64,000 bases of DNA from Phoebastria nigripes (Eukaryota > Chordata > Aves > Procellariiformes > Diomedeidae), in the NCBI GenBank assembly GCA_035582835.1, contig JAYKAV010003143.1, positions 2,605,673 to 2,669,672 of the forward strand, read 5' to 3'. Positions 54,401-64,000 of the stretch are shown in pieces; position 1 is the first letter of the stretch; each line of letters starts with the position of its first letter. The notes beneath the pieces were generated by a model that had not been told where the DNA came from, ran no database searches, and saw only the letters and a program-made list of their open reading frames with translations. Position numbers and translations under genes: made by a program.

Positions 54401-57362
54401 TAAGAGCCCTATAAATAGATGTTTGGACCACCTCAATACAATTCATGTATGCAGTTTTTCCATAATCCTCTTAACTCTATTATTCAAATAAAGTGCAACT
54501 GGATCTTTTCTTGGGAACAGGGATTATGCAATGCTCAGTACAGGAGGTTCAAGAAAAACTGTATAAAGCCAAACATGAGCTGCAAGCACTTGCAGAGAAC
54601 CAGAGTTTGTTTATATTTATTTATATGCCATATTTCCATTTCTTTCTCACCTAACAGCCACTAGCTCATTTTGCCTCTTTTGATCTACCAAACTCTTTCT
54701 CTCTCATGTCTTAGTACACCAAGAGTGTGGCCAAGCAGTTAAACATCAATTGCCAACCGATTAATAANGAAAATATAATTGCAGGATGATGAAAACTTTA
54801 ATATAACTAGATCCCTATGCTGCTAGGAACTACTGTTTCAAATTAAAATTATAAATCCCTATAGTACTGATGAGATTTTGCCAAAATCCACTGAATTCTG
54901 GAGTTTGTTAGAAAACCAAAATATTTACAGTTTCATGTCAGAGATGGCTAAATACTATGAGCATAGCTTTCTACACACAGAAACTTTTTTCTCTCATATT
55001 TCTAAAAGGCAACTGCCATTAATACGCTCCCTTAACCTCCTTAAGAGTCTTCCAGTTACATGCGAGTAGAATACAAATATAAAAATAAAAATATGCAATT
55101 CAGCAACGAGAACTCTGAATGAAACCTTTGAAAATAAACTGTATAACACTACTTTAATACACAGACACACGTATATACCTATATGTATCTAAACCATATT
55201 TGAGGATGAATTTCATCATCTGTGTCTTTTTCAATTATTCACCTAGTGTGAACCACTTGGGTAAACAGCTCTATGAAAGATCTGAGTATATAATTTGATA
55301 CAATATATATTAGCGTAGAAGAAAGCTCCAGGATAAAATGCATTTAGATGGATTTTCTTCATAAAAATCAAGTTAGGGCTTCTGGTCTCAACACTCAAAA
55401 GCTGTTTCTAAGGATCCCAATTTCATCTCAAGCTTAAGGTTAATTTAAAACCTCAGTAGCCTACCCCACCTCTCTGGGGAACTCCCAGCTATGGAGACCC
55501 ATAAGCTGGAAGCAAGTCTCAAAAAGTGCTATTTTTAGCAGAATGCAGTGTAGGTTATGGAGTCATGCATTATGGGGATGAAGACATCAAAGGAAGCAAC
55601 AAAATTTGGAGAACGTGAGGGAAGTAAAAAATATCAGACACTGTCAAATATCTACTGACAGTTATAATGGGATATAATGCCTAAGTGTTTGGCACCATGG
55701 GGGAGACATTTTAGGAACGGTCTTTCCTTTTCATTAACTCAAGCCCTCTGGAATTAGGCACCGTGAAATGCACAGGTAGAGGGGGAAGGCCTTCCCAGGA
55801 AGAAGGAGCAACTCCAACAGGGAACAGAGGCAGAGAACTGTGTTAAGGCTCAGTACAAGTCAACTGGGGGACTGCAGTGGTCACGGGGCTTTGAGGCAGC
55901 TGATGGCTCTTCTCAGAGATGTCTTCTGCAGCGGGGAGATACCGCAAGGAAAGTAAGTCCAGAAGAAAAAACATCCACTTAAAATAGTAAATAAGTAGCA
56001 GCGAAGGCTCTAACAGTAAAATAACCACTCGGTTTTTGTCTGCCTTTCCACTGAATCACAAGTCAGAAAACACTCTTTAGCCCACCCCAATTCTTAGCTT
56101 TCACCACAGAAGGACTGTCCGCCACCAGCACCAGCAATCACAAGTAAGTGCTTAACCGAGTACTGCCAGCCATTAGCATTTTAATGAGAAAGTTCCTAAA
56201 AGCAAGAATCTGCTTTAGTATCACCATTTCCATTCTTTTTCCATTCTGTTTTCACCGGACTGGTGAGACATTGCACTTCAAGCGTGATTCAGAATTCCAG
56301 TTTCAGAAAAAACATCTCCATAGTTACACACCTCTTTCTTGCAACAAAGTGCCAGTTCTCCGTGGCTCTGCTTTCAAATTTTAAGTACTGAAACACAGTA
56401 AAAATGCCTTGCCTCAATCATCATGATAGATTTGTTATCAGTTTTTAGCCAACAGCTAAAACATACAACAACATTTTCCCCTCTGCAAGGATAACTGAAA
56501 GAGCCCAAAGGAAATAATCTAAAAATCCAACTCGCAATGTAAAAGAAAACTTTGTGTAGAGATACATCTGTTCTGTAATACCAAAAGGGAGGATTCAGCC
56601 TCAATTTATGTCAAAACGAGAGACATTCCAAAGGGTATGTATTTGAAAATAGGAGATATATGGCCCATATAAATATGCAAAAGTAGAATATACTAATACA
56701 ATCTCTTAGCGTAAATGTAACACTCATAAATTACTGCAAGTTTAACTCTTACATTTGCAATGTACAGAAATTAAGAGCAAGATATTAATTAAAAATTAAT
56801 TACATTATATATATTCTTTCATTTAACACAAGTATGCCAATGTTACGTAAGAAATCCCTACCCTTCTTTAGAAGACATTAAAAGACATTAAACAAGAATA
56901 ATTTACAGAACACAAGTCCAAATACCTTATACAGACAGTGCATGTTCAGAACATAAGCGTATCCAAGGTATCAAACTTTTCTCCAACTAGGCTCGACATG
57001 TACCCACCTGCCCAGTGCTCCTCATTATAATGAAAAAAGAACTGCACATCTGCTCTGCTAAATAAGATTAGAGAAGTCAGTTTGACTGGATTAATCTATC
57101 CATACAGACAATACCATTAGTTAGAAATGCACGGCTGGGTCTACAGATAAGCCCACAAGTGATTTTTGTTTGTTATTTAACTCCCGTTTCTAGAAATGGG
57201 AAATTATATCTACCTTGTGACTGTCTCACATTCCGATTTCTGCTGTTACACTCTAAAGTCATGATCGCATCTAAATGTTTGCTTTATAAACTATGAAGAA
57301 AGGTAGGTTGCACCTGGACTTCTTCCACTGACTCATGGACTTATAAATAAAGCCTGCAAGTC

Positions 57363-59504
57363 CTATAAAAACATAAATTCACTTGACACGTGTGAGTTCA
57401 GTAGCTGATTCCTTTTGGGACCTGTGATAATTTCAGCATCTGTTTGAAGCACTAGGAGCACCAAGTCTAGAGCTCTCCGCCATGCCTCTGTCTTGGCTGT
57501 AACATTATCATAAACCTTTGAACGCTCTCCGTGGTCAACGAAGGGACCAGAACCATCCCTGAGCAGATCACCTCTTCTAAACTCTTTCAATATATATGCT
57601 GAGGGAGAGCCACAGTCAGCTGCTTTTTTGAGGTGATGATCAACTAAGGTACACGCTTCCAACTCCGATGCAGCTTTTGCAGTGTTACACATAACCACTG
57701 AAAGATACTGCTTCCAGCCGCTTGCTAATGCTTGGAGCACAACTGATTTATACTCTGTCGCAGATGCTGCCAGCCAAGGATTGTGAAACTCTTTCACAGT
57801 GTTTTTATTTGCTGGCTGTAAAGGCTGTTCTGCAAGCATCTGAATGTGACTAAGGCACAAGAGCTCCACTGCACCACCACCAAGAAAAACCTTGTCGTCA
57901 TTTAAAGCATGATGGAGTCGATACACTAAAGTCCAGAACTGGTCTTCAATGAGCTGCATCTTTGAAGCTACAGTAGTGGTAAGCACGGCTGTGAGCAGGG
58001 GAATTCCTCGCACTTTTATCCTGACTGGCACAAGCTCACCCAGATCCATTGCACGCCCATCGCAGGCCTTCCACAGCTCCACTTGGGCCCCGCTCCCCAC
58101 ACAAGAAGCATTCAGCTGGGTGAGGTATGTCACTGGCTGGGCGCTGGTGACCTCCCCAAAGGCACACAACACATCCTGAGCCACAGAACCAATTACCAAT
58201 ACACTGTTTGCTATGCATCTTTCCATTAAGTTTTCGCACACGTTTCCTTTGACCAAAACCAAGTTTACTTCAAAGCTTATCAGAATATCTAACATACTGC
58301 TTAGCCACAAGTCTCCTGCTCTGCCTTCCTGTAGGCTAGGATGCTCCAATACAGTCCTTACATTACACGGTCTATTAAAACCTAAGTGACGATATTGTTC
58401 AGTTAGGTCACCATCCATTAGCAGAATCCGAAGGGGTTTGTCTTCAAAGTACTTGATAACTGTGACTTGTTCTGGTGATACTAATGTGACAAAGCCTGGG
58501 GAGACACAAGAATAGCTTTCAGGCAGGCCCAGTAAACAGCACGTCACAATTTCTGCAATATTAAACTGGGAAGAGCCACTGCATTCTGCTCTCTCTTGCT
58601 GNTATGCAACAATGCTTCGTAGCAGTTTCATGCTAGTCTGATTTCCATGGCTCAGAGTCATTGCCAGGTGTCCTAAACCATAACATTCACATGGATCTGC
58701 TGATTGTCCTGAAAGGTATCCCTGAAAATTACCTTGCTGACTTGAAAAATGGCTTTTTCCTAGAGTGCTGAAGTATCTGCTATGGGTTAACTTTTCTTTG
58801 TTACAGCTGGATGCGATAACACCACGTCCAGAAATCACAGATGTACTTTTGTCACCCACTGGCTTGACAAGAGAAACTATTGAACCAAAGCTGGCCAAAG
58901 GTGAAACCAGGCACTTGTTAAAATTACAATCATCTTCTTGATGGGAACAAGAATTTATTGGAATTACTTCTTCTGGTGCAGAAATATCTTTCTGAAAATA
59001 CAGGAAAATCTGAGGATTTAGAAGACTGTCACGTCCAATTTGGCAAGTTTTGATTTTAAAAGTGTTTGGCCTCACACTGCTAGAACACAGCTCTTTATTT
59101 ACATCATGTATTGATATTTGAAGACACTGGACTCTCTCACAGCAAGAGTTCAACCCCTCAGACATCACAGATACTATTGCTGAAACAGGAACATTCTGCT
59201 GGAGGCACTCCAGTACGGCATTGCTCCATGCACCAATGAGAAACAACAGGGTACTCATCCCAGTCTTAAACTCCTTGTTTTGTGCCTGAATGGTTTCATT
59301 AAGAAGCTGTCCNGCAGCACTAGTTAAATCCAAACTTTCAATCAGCCTAACAGCAGAACAAATCAACGTGCTTTGGTTGGTGCTTTCATCCACAATGAAT
59401 TTAGATGATTTCATTGGCCCCAATAATGTTCTTCCAGCCAACGCTAAGGATGAGAGTTGCTGAAGTCCAATATGTCTTCTTGCATTCACATCCCTGAAAG
59501 CCAT
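57363..59504 (-). CDS. BBS12: BBS12, chaperonin-like Bardet-Biedl syndrome 12 protein
   Basis: This single open coding exon encodes 713 residues; human BBS12 has about 710 and is also encoded in one exon. BBS12 is a vertebrate-specific relative of group II chaperonins that works with MKKS/BBS6, BBS10 and CCT subunits to assemble the BBSome, the coat complex for ciliary membrane traffic. The start [17 protein letters not shown] matches the family N-terminus and lies 16 bases inside a splice acceptor, so the frame upstream of it is not coding. LKSSKF-type and LDLTSA-GQLLNE segments (about 50-70) belong to the equatorial domain. At 80-88 the usual GDGTT nucleotide motif is degenerate (KTGMSTLLF). 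LVLVKGNV lies in the apical half. LGGGAVELL (541-549) is the chaperonin GGGA motif. [20 protein letters not shown] marks the C-terminal equatorial part. Ambiguous bases at 59313 (GCN, Ala whatever the base) and 58602 (TAN, Tyr or stop, codon 301) need checking. Confidence 0.97.
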   Translation of the reverse strand: MAFRDVNARRHIGLQQLSSLALAGRTLLGPMKSSKFIVDESTNQSTLICSAVRLIESLDLTSAXGQLLNETIQAQNKEFKTGMSTLLFLIGAWSNAVLECLQQNVPVSAIVSVMSEGLNSCCERVQCLQISIHDVNKELCSSSVRPNTFKIKTCQIGRDSLLNPQIFLYFQKDISAPEEVIPINSCSHQEDDCNFNKCLVSPLASFGSIVSLVKPVGDKSTSVISGRGVIASSCNKEKLTHSRYFSTLGKSHFSSQQGNFQGYLSGQSADPCECYGLGHLAMTLSHGNQTSMKLLRSIVAXQQERAECSGSSQFNIAEIVTCCLLGLPESYSCVSPGFVTLVSPEQVTVIKYFEDKPLRILLMDGDLTEQYRHLGFNRPCNVRTVLEHPSLQEGRAGDLWLSSMLDILISFEVNLVLVKGNVCENLMERCIANSVLVIGSVAQDVLCAFGEVTSAQPVTYLTQLNASCVGSGAQVELWKACDGRAMDLGELVPVRIKVRGIPLLTAVLTTTVASKMQLIEDQFWTLVYRLHHALNDDKVFLGGGAVELLCLSHIQMLAEQPLQPANKNTVKEFHNPWLAASATEYKSVVLQALASGWKQYLSVVMCNTAKAASELEACTLVDHHLKKAADCGSPSAYILKEFRRGDLLRDGSGPFVDHGERSKVYDNVTAKTEAWRRALDLVLLVLQTDAEIITGPKRNQLLNSHVSSEFMFL

Positions 59505-59520
59505 GGGCAGCAGGCAGCAT
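59505..59520 (-). other. BBS12: BBS12 exon 2, 5' UTR part, with splice acceptor
   Basis: On the minus strand a TTTGTGTTCTGTTCACAG acceptor ends at 59521, leaving a 16-base leader before the chosen ATG at 59504. The leader contains another ATG at its first base, out of frame with BBS12 by one base, so if splicing occurs exactly here it would be a small upstream start. The noncoding first exon of mammalian BBS12 is spliced in the same way. Confidence 0.75.
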
Positions 59521-61069
59521 CTGTGAACAGAACACAAACTTATTGCCCCATCCTCACAGTACTCCAGAGCATGTATCACCAAAAAATTAAATTAACAGTC
59601 TAACATTGAACACAGCTCTCCTGTGAGGCTGTCTGTATAAAACAGTTCTTCATCCTGTGCACTTATAATGAGATATCAATGCACATAGTTGCTGAAATGG
59701 TGCATTGCTAAAATACCATGGAATTTTTTCTTGCTGGCAGATAGAACAGTGCTGTTAATTCCAGTGGTTTCTTAAACATGAAGCAATACAGATTCTATAG
59801 AACTACCATTTCTCTCCTGACCGGCTATCTGGAATTTCAGTTATTTGCCTTACTTAGAGCAAAAGTTCCTTAGAGCAGAATGGACAATTATGTGCAAAAC
59901 CAAAGTGCTCTGTACAGAGCCATCTTGGTACCAATAGTTATGCCACTGACTTTAACCTTCTAATCTGGAAAAACATAAACTTATTTTATTCCAATTCTGT
60001 TTATTCCATTTAGCACGCATCAATACTTCATTAAATGTGCATGAAAAGGAATGCCACTTCTTTATACCTCACAAAGCAAACTGCCAAGACTTTAAAATTT
60101 TGATCTACTACTCAGTTTTAACATGCCAAAAATAAGTCTTCTTTCCCCTGAAATCCCTTCCACACCACACTCCTGTGGCAGACCACATGGATTAAACTAA
60201 AGCTTCCTTTTTTTTTCTTTTTTAAATGAAAAAGTATACACACCAAGAATTAAGAAGCCTTAGCCATATACCTTTTATCCTCAGATTCAAATAATTTATT
60301 TCATCTCCCTAAAGGTCACTTTGCATAGCTATTCCAAATCCAAAAAACTCTTTTTCCGCCCCACTCAATGAAAGTCCATCTGAATATTAACTCAAATGAA
60401 GACAAAGTGTGAATTTAAAAAGCAGAGTAGGCAGTTAGAAATAACCTTTATATGCTGACAGACCTAAAGTTCTAGTCTAGCCCAAACTGACAACAGAATT
60501 TCCCTTCCATTACTAGATATATCTTGAAGGACCAAAAGAATCATTAACCAAGAAATTATTTTAGTCTACAGTTATCCGTAATCAACAATTTAAGAAAAGG
60601 ACTTCTAGATAAGTACTTTTGGCTTTAAAACTGCACTGGGAGTGCACATCTGAAAACCTCCATCCAACCTGCTTAAGGGTTTTTCTAGAAATTTTTCTTG
60701 GCAATCTCTTGTGATAATGGTCTAGCCATGCTATGTATCCATATCAGTACTTCCAGTAGCAATAATAAAAAAGCCTCTTTTTTCTTAACTGGAATCCTTA
60801 GCTTAATATCACAGGTAGTTTGTTTTGAAACAAACAAACAAAAAAATGGAAGTGATTAAGTAATAATCATTGGCTCATGGAATCCAATATGAAATGCTTC
60901 CCCCACTCCCCTCAAAACTCATTCCATCTGATTTGTCTTAAGGATTTACTATGGCAGGAATTTGGGGTTTTTTCAGCACAGACATGACGACCAAAGTTGA
61001 CCGCACAGCTATATATACACTGAATTTTTGCACATCAGTCCAGGCACATGGATTTCCCATTGCACCTTN

Positions 61070-61144
61070 GGGTGGGTGGGGGGGTGGGTTTTGTTGTTGT
61101 TTTGTTGGAGTTTGTTGTTGTTGTTGGTTTTGTTGTTGTTTTTG
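61070..61144 (+). repeat. G-quadruplex-like motif followed by a (TTG)n tract
   Basis: GGGTGGGTGGGGGGGTGGG (61070-61088) has four G-tracts of three or more separated by single T bases, an ideal intramolecular quadruplex pattern. It runs straight into a TTG/TTTG repeat up to 61144. One N at 61069 precedes it. It lies on the template strand of BBS12. Confidence 0.9.
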
Positions 61145-61299
61145 AGATCACTGTTTCTGAATTCACGCAGTTCTCAACTAGTAATGGTCACTTCTCAACC
61201 CGCTCTTGTTTTGATAGAACAAATAACCAATTTGTGGTTCTCTTGATAAAATTTAGGAAAGAGCTAAATTAGCTGTGCTGAAAGGCCAAGTAATGCTCT

Positions 61300-61385
61300 C
61301 TCACTGCCTTGGCACGTAGTTCTGGGCAGAAGGCCACGCTGCTGTTTGGATGGGAGACAACTATGGAAGGCTGGTAGGAAAGAGG
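61300..61385 (+). mobile_element. Possible 5S rRNA-derived SINE relic
   Basis: TTGGATGGGAGAC (61346-61358) equals the internal C-box region of 5S rRNA, which is also carried by SINE3-type elements such as AmnSINE1. The following bases, CTATGGAAGGCTGGTAGG, are only loosely like the 5S 3' end. The upstream A-box region is not convincing. It could be a decayed SINE or coincidence. Confidence 0.25.
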
Positions 61386-61850
61386 TTTCCATTTTCCAGT
61401 ACAGTGACCTTCTTACTCCCCAGTCACTCCCAAATGAGGGTTCAGCTCAGCAATGAGCCACTGTCTTATTAGAATGGCATTTTTATTTCAACAAATGTGA
61501 AACCAAGACTGGTTATGAGAGAGATTAATTAGTGCAGCACCTTCTATCAAGTCAACAGACTTCCACCAAACCTCAGTGCAGCCAACTACAAGTTACTTAG
61601 CTAAAATTTGCTCTGAAATGTAAGTTGAAAAATGTGCCCCTTACTTTCAGCTTAAACTCGTACTTTAAAACTGTACCTTCATTTTGGACACCAGCCTGTA
61701 CTCCTGCAGATCCATAAACCTGAACCAAATGGACCCAGGGCTTGGCTGCAAAACCAGATGAAGGCAGGGCATGCACTTACAGGAAAGAATGTTTTTATTT
61801 CACTGCTTGCACAACCTCTGGCATATGTGATTTATGATTTTGTGATACTT

Positions 61851-61861
61851 CCCCCCCCCCC
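61851..61861. repeat. Poly(C) run, 11 bases
   Basis: A C homopolymer in BBS12 intron 1. The length may be unreliable in a draft assembly. Confidence 0.9.
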
Positions 61862-62535
61862 TTTGTTTTATGCATGTTATTTTGGCAAGAACATCACACT
61901 ATCCTATGCTATAAGAACCGATATACAGCAGATATATCAAAATATACCAAAATTCAACTATTCATCCCCCTCATCCCCTGAACTTTCACCTCTTTTTCCA
62001 TCCAGTCTGAGGCAGAAAAGGTAAAGGGTCGAGTGGAATTACTTTTCGGAGTCAAACACAAGTGAGGTCAGCAAAGAGAAGGAGGCATCCTGGAGAATGA
62101 ATGAACAAACTGGTAGTGAAGGACAACCATGCGTGAGACACCAACTACCGATGGCTTCTGCTGAGCCAACTTGCATGCTGACCTACTGCTGCCTGTCTCC
62201 GCAAGCAAAATAAAATTCGACCTTATATTCAGTTTGTTTACACACACAGGTTTTAGGCGTCTCAAGTGAAGAACTCTGGGATACAAGAGGTATACCAAAC
62301 ACTTACTACTCTGTCTTACAGCACCTCAACCATGAAGGCTAAGCCAATACAACAAAATTTTAGATCAGTTTTCCAAATAAATGTATTTCTGTGAAATGTT
62401 GAAAAAAAAAGAGTCTTGCAGGCATGCGCACACGTTCTCTTGTGCCAGCACAGGTGCACAATGAATAAGAAACAGGTAGAAAATGCTCTGCTTGCACCTA
62501 AACCACCAAGTGTTCAGGTAACTGTCACGACTTAC

Positions 62536-62566
62536 CTGCTCTACCTAAGAGCCAGCGCTATCGCTA
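62536..62566 (-). other. BBS12: Candidate alternative 31-base 5' UTR exon of BBS12
   Basis: On the minus strand, a CTCTTTCTCTTCCTACATTAG acceptor-like tract ends at 62567. After 31 bases it is followed by a near-consensus CAG|GTAAGT donor (GT at 62535-62534). The 31 bases contain no ATG, so inclusion would lengthen the leader without changing the protein. Both splice sites are strong, but no transcript evidence is available here. Confidence 0.35.
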
Positions 62567-62832
62567 CTAATGTAGGAAGAGAAAGAGCTTCCTAGATCAG
62601 TGTAACCGAACCCAAACGCCCATGGTGAACCAGCTCCACGTCACTCGCAGCCTGGAAGTGGAAAGCAGCAGGCAGGGAGGCGGAGGGCACCCCGGCAGGA
62701 ACCGAGACCGCTCAGCAGGCGCCCCGGGACTGCCCTGCTCGGGCCTGGTGGCGGCCCAGCCACTTCCTCCCAGCTGGAGGGCCAGCCCAGGCCCCTCGCC
62801 GGCCCCGCAGCAGGCAGGTGCTGGTTTCTCAC

Positions 62833-62960
62833 CGACTCGGCTGTATTTTCCTCCGCTCCCTGCGGCCGGGCCGGGCTGAGGTGAGGTGAGGCGAGGCGGG
62901 CCGGCCACGGCAACGGGCTGCCCCGCCGCGCGCCACCAACCGCCTCCGCACGCGCTGCGC
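62833..62960 (-). other. BBS12: Probable BBS12 noncoding exon 1 (5' end uncertain)
   Basis: A minus-strand donor, GAGTCG|GTGAGAAA, ends an exon at 62833 inside the CpG island, upstream of the BBS12 coding exon. The stated outer boundary is a guess, since no transcription start can be read from sequence alone. Mammalian BBS12 has a short noncoding first exon in the same position. The GTAAGT donor at 62535 is the main alternative. Confidence 0.45.
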
Positions 62961-63129
62961 CTCGTTGCCAGGACACCGCCGCTTGTTTGTACGCCCAGCG
63001 GGCGGAGCGGCCCCCGCGCTCTCGCTGACATCACGAGCCCGCCGGGTGCCATTGGCCCGGGCTAAGGGAAAGGGGCGGGTTCCCCGGTGCATCCGGCTCG
63101 CTCATTGGACGGCCCATGTTCCTTGCGTG

Positions 63130-63237
63130 CGGCGCTGGATGCGCTCGCCTCCGCGAGGCGGGCCGGGCCGGTAGGAGCGGCGGGGCCGAGCGGGCCGTCC
63201 CGACCCGGAGCGGCGTCCCTGCGGCCGCGGCCAGATG
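63130..63237 (+). CDS. Candidate first exon of a divergent gene, coding only the start Met (centrin-like by synteny)
   Basis: A GC-rich plus-strand leader ends in CCAG-ATG at 63235-63237, followed at once by GTGAGC, a splice donor. Exons that carry only the initiator ATG are well known in the calmodulin family. In mouse the gene next to and divergent from Bbs12 is Cetn4, which makes a centrin the natural candidate. No further exon of such a gene can be recognised before the right edge, so the identity rests on position and the ATG|GT pattern only. The 5' boundary given is approximate. Confidence 0.35.
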
Positions 63238-64000
63238 GTGAGCGTCCTTCCCCTCGCCGCGGGCTCCCCTTCCCCTCACCGCCTCCCGCTGAACGGCTGG
63301 TGCAAGCTCCCGCCTGTGCCCACGGCGCCGACCGGGGTTCGGCTTTCCCAGGGCCCCGGAGCACTCTGCCGTTCCCCGGCCTCGGGCGGGCAGGCAGCCG
63401 TTAGGCTCGAAGGGCCGTGGGGACCGCGCGGGCTGCCGAGGCCGTGTCTGCCGCTTGGTTTCCTCGCACAAGGCGGAAGTCAACACCCCGGCCAAAAAGG
63501 GAAAGGAGAGCTGCCGCCCCCCCCCCCCCCCCCCAACTTGGCACTATGAAAAACATCCCCGATAAAACACCAAGAATCGCAAAATATGTCACCTGCTTTC
63601 AGGGTGTGGGGTAAGCCGGAGGAAATACGCCTGGTTAATCTTGGCACAGCTTACTGACCTCCTCCACTTCATTCGGTCCCCTGTAGCGTGTGGCACATTT
63701 AAATGGCATTGGCCAGGCGAGAAAATGAAACATAAAATGGATTTGCACAAGTCGGTTTTGAAATAAATGGAAGAGGAGGCAATGCACACCCTACTCCTCA
63801 GGATCTTCAACGTTTTCACTAGATTTGTAGATGTATACGCCGAATGCAAGAAAAAAGGTTCAGGTAGCATGTTAGCATTTTTTTCTTTATCGTCAGGAAA
63901 AGGTCTCATGTGGGTTTCTCCCAGAGCAGAATATAAGGACGCCTGTGTTAGTAGCAGGGAAGAGTCAGAGGTGTGCCAGTCAAGTTGGTTTGCAATCCAA
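63238..64000 (+). other. Right end: probable first intron of the divergent gene
   Basis: CpG-rich up to about 63500, then ordinary AT-rich DNA. It contains a 17-base C-run at 63518-63534. No recognisable coding exon was found on either strand. Open frames inside the GC-rich part are long only because stop codons are rare there. Confidence 0.4.
63518..63534. repeat. Poly(C) run, 17 bases
   Basis: A C homopolymer at the edge of the CpG island. The count is probably unreliable and may vary. Confidence 0.92.

Larger units (their letters stand above)
39256..57362. other. BBS12-FGF2 intergenic region, right part, including the BBS12 3' UTR
   Basis: No gene was recognised between 39.3 kb and the BBS12 stop codon. 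The stretch immediately left of 57363 must contain the BBS12 3' UTR. A minus-strand ATTAAA at 56185-56180 is a possible poly(A) signal, but no convincing AATAAA was found close by. Other contents are a hairpin at 39899-39915, mixed C/T runs near 42231-42255, a poly(A) run at 45430-45450, a short inverted repeat at 51279-51304, and a pyrimidine-rich stretch near 53.1-53.5 kb. Confidence 0.7.
59521..62832 (-). other. BBS12: BBS12 intron 1 (5' UTR intron)
   Basis: This is the stretch between the exon 2 acceptor and the proposed exon 1 donor in the CpG island. It is AT-rich and non-coding. It contains a G-quadruplex-like motif with a TTG repeat at 61070-61144, a C-run at 61851-61861, a short match to 5S rRNA near 61.35 kb and a possible 31-base extra 5' UTR exon at 62536-62566. 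Confidence 0.7.
62640..63500. promoter_or_regulatory. CpG island, probable bidirectional promoter for BBS12 and a divergent gene
   Basis: G+C and CpG content rise abruptly over this interval. Motifs are two ATTGG (inverted CCAAT) boxes at 63051-63055 and 63104-63108, about 53 bases apart; a GC box, GGGGCGGG, at 63072-63079; a CRE-like TGACATCA at 63026-63033; an ETS-like CGGAAGT near 63474-63480; and GTTGCC (62964-62969), half of the RFX X-box common in ciliary gene promoters. No TATA box was seen. This set is typical of housekeeping divergent promoters. Confidence 0.7.

Noticed and set aside
57949..58239. Short frames inside BBS12 on either strand
   Set aside because: Out-of-frame shadows of the conserved BBS12 coding sequence.
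59505..59582. 26-residue extension of the BBS12 frame upstream of the chosen ATG
   Set aside because: It begins at GTG, not ATG, and crosses a clear splice acceptor at 59521. Family members start at the MA-containing N-terminus just inside the exon.
62597..63614. Several overlapping 60-150 codon frames in the second CpG island
   Set aside because: Low-complexity Pro/Arg/Gly/Ala translations on both strands, without domains, explained by CpG-rich composition.
1..64000. CRISPR arrays, operons, bacterial signals, tRNA genes
   Set aside because: None seen. The window is vertebrate nuclear DNA and no spaced direct repeats or cloverleaf genes were recognised by eye.

Overview
This is a piece of a vertebrate nuclear genome, most likely a bird or at least a sauropsid. 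Coding DNA is sparse, introns are large, splice signals are canonical, two promoters are CpG-rich, and two remnants of avian-type CR1 LINEs are present. Isolated N bases and one 205-base gap show that it is a draft assembly. Two genes are certain, FGF2 and BBS12, both on the minus strand with BBS12 upstream of FGF2. That matches the order and orientation in mammals (IL2/IL21 - BBS12 - FGF2 - NUDT6).

Layout from left to right: 1-2187 is part of FGF2 intron 2, with a decayed Ty3/gypsy-type RNase H relic at its far end. FGF2 coding exon 2 is at 2188-2291. FGF2 intron 1 (about 22 kb) fills 2292-24437. FGF2 coding exon 1 is at 24438-24618, inside a CpG island that contains the gap. An intergenic stretch of about 32 kb follows, with no recognisable gene. 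It holds one CR1 fragment, simple repeats, some AT-rich blocks that resemble conserved non-coding DNA, and an unexplained 309-codon ORF. BBS12 occupies 57363-59504 as a single uninterrupted coding exon, with a splice acceptor just upstream of its ATG. Its 5' intron runs to a second CpG island near 62.6-63.5 kb. On the plus strand of that island, an ATG followed directly by a splice donor is a good candidate for the first exon of a divergent gene. By synteny with mouse this could be a centrin (Cetn4), but that is inference. The last FGF2 exon lies outside the left edge.

FGF2 is a secreted and nuclear heparin-binding growth factor. BBS12 is a chaperonin-like ciliopathy protein needed to assemble the BBSome. 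They are neighbours by ancient synteny and there is no sign that they share a pathway. The BBS12/centrin pair, if confirmed, would be two cilium/centrosome genes sharing one promoter. I found no RNA gene, CRISPR array, intact transposon or novel multi-gene system. The points of interest are local: the gypsy relic, the divergent promoter, the non-AUG FGF2 extension running into the gap, and one ambiguous base in BBS12 that decides between tyrosine and stop.
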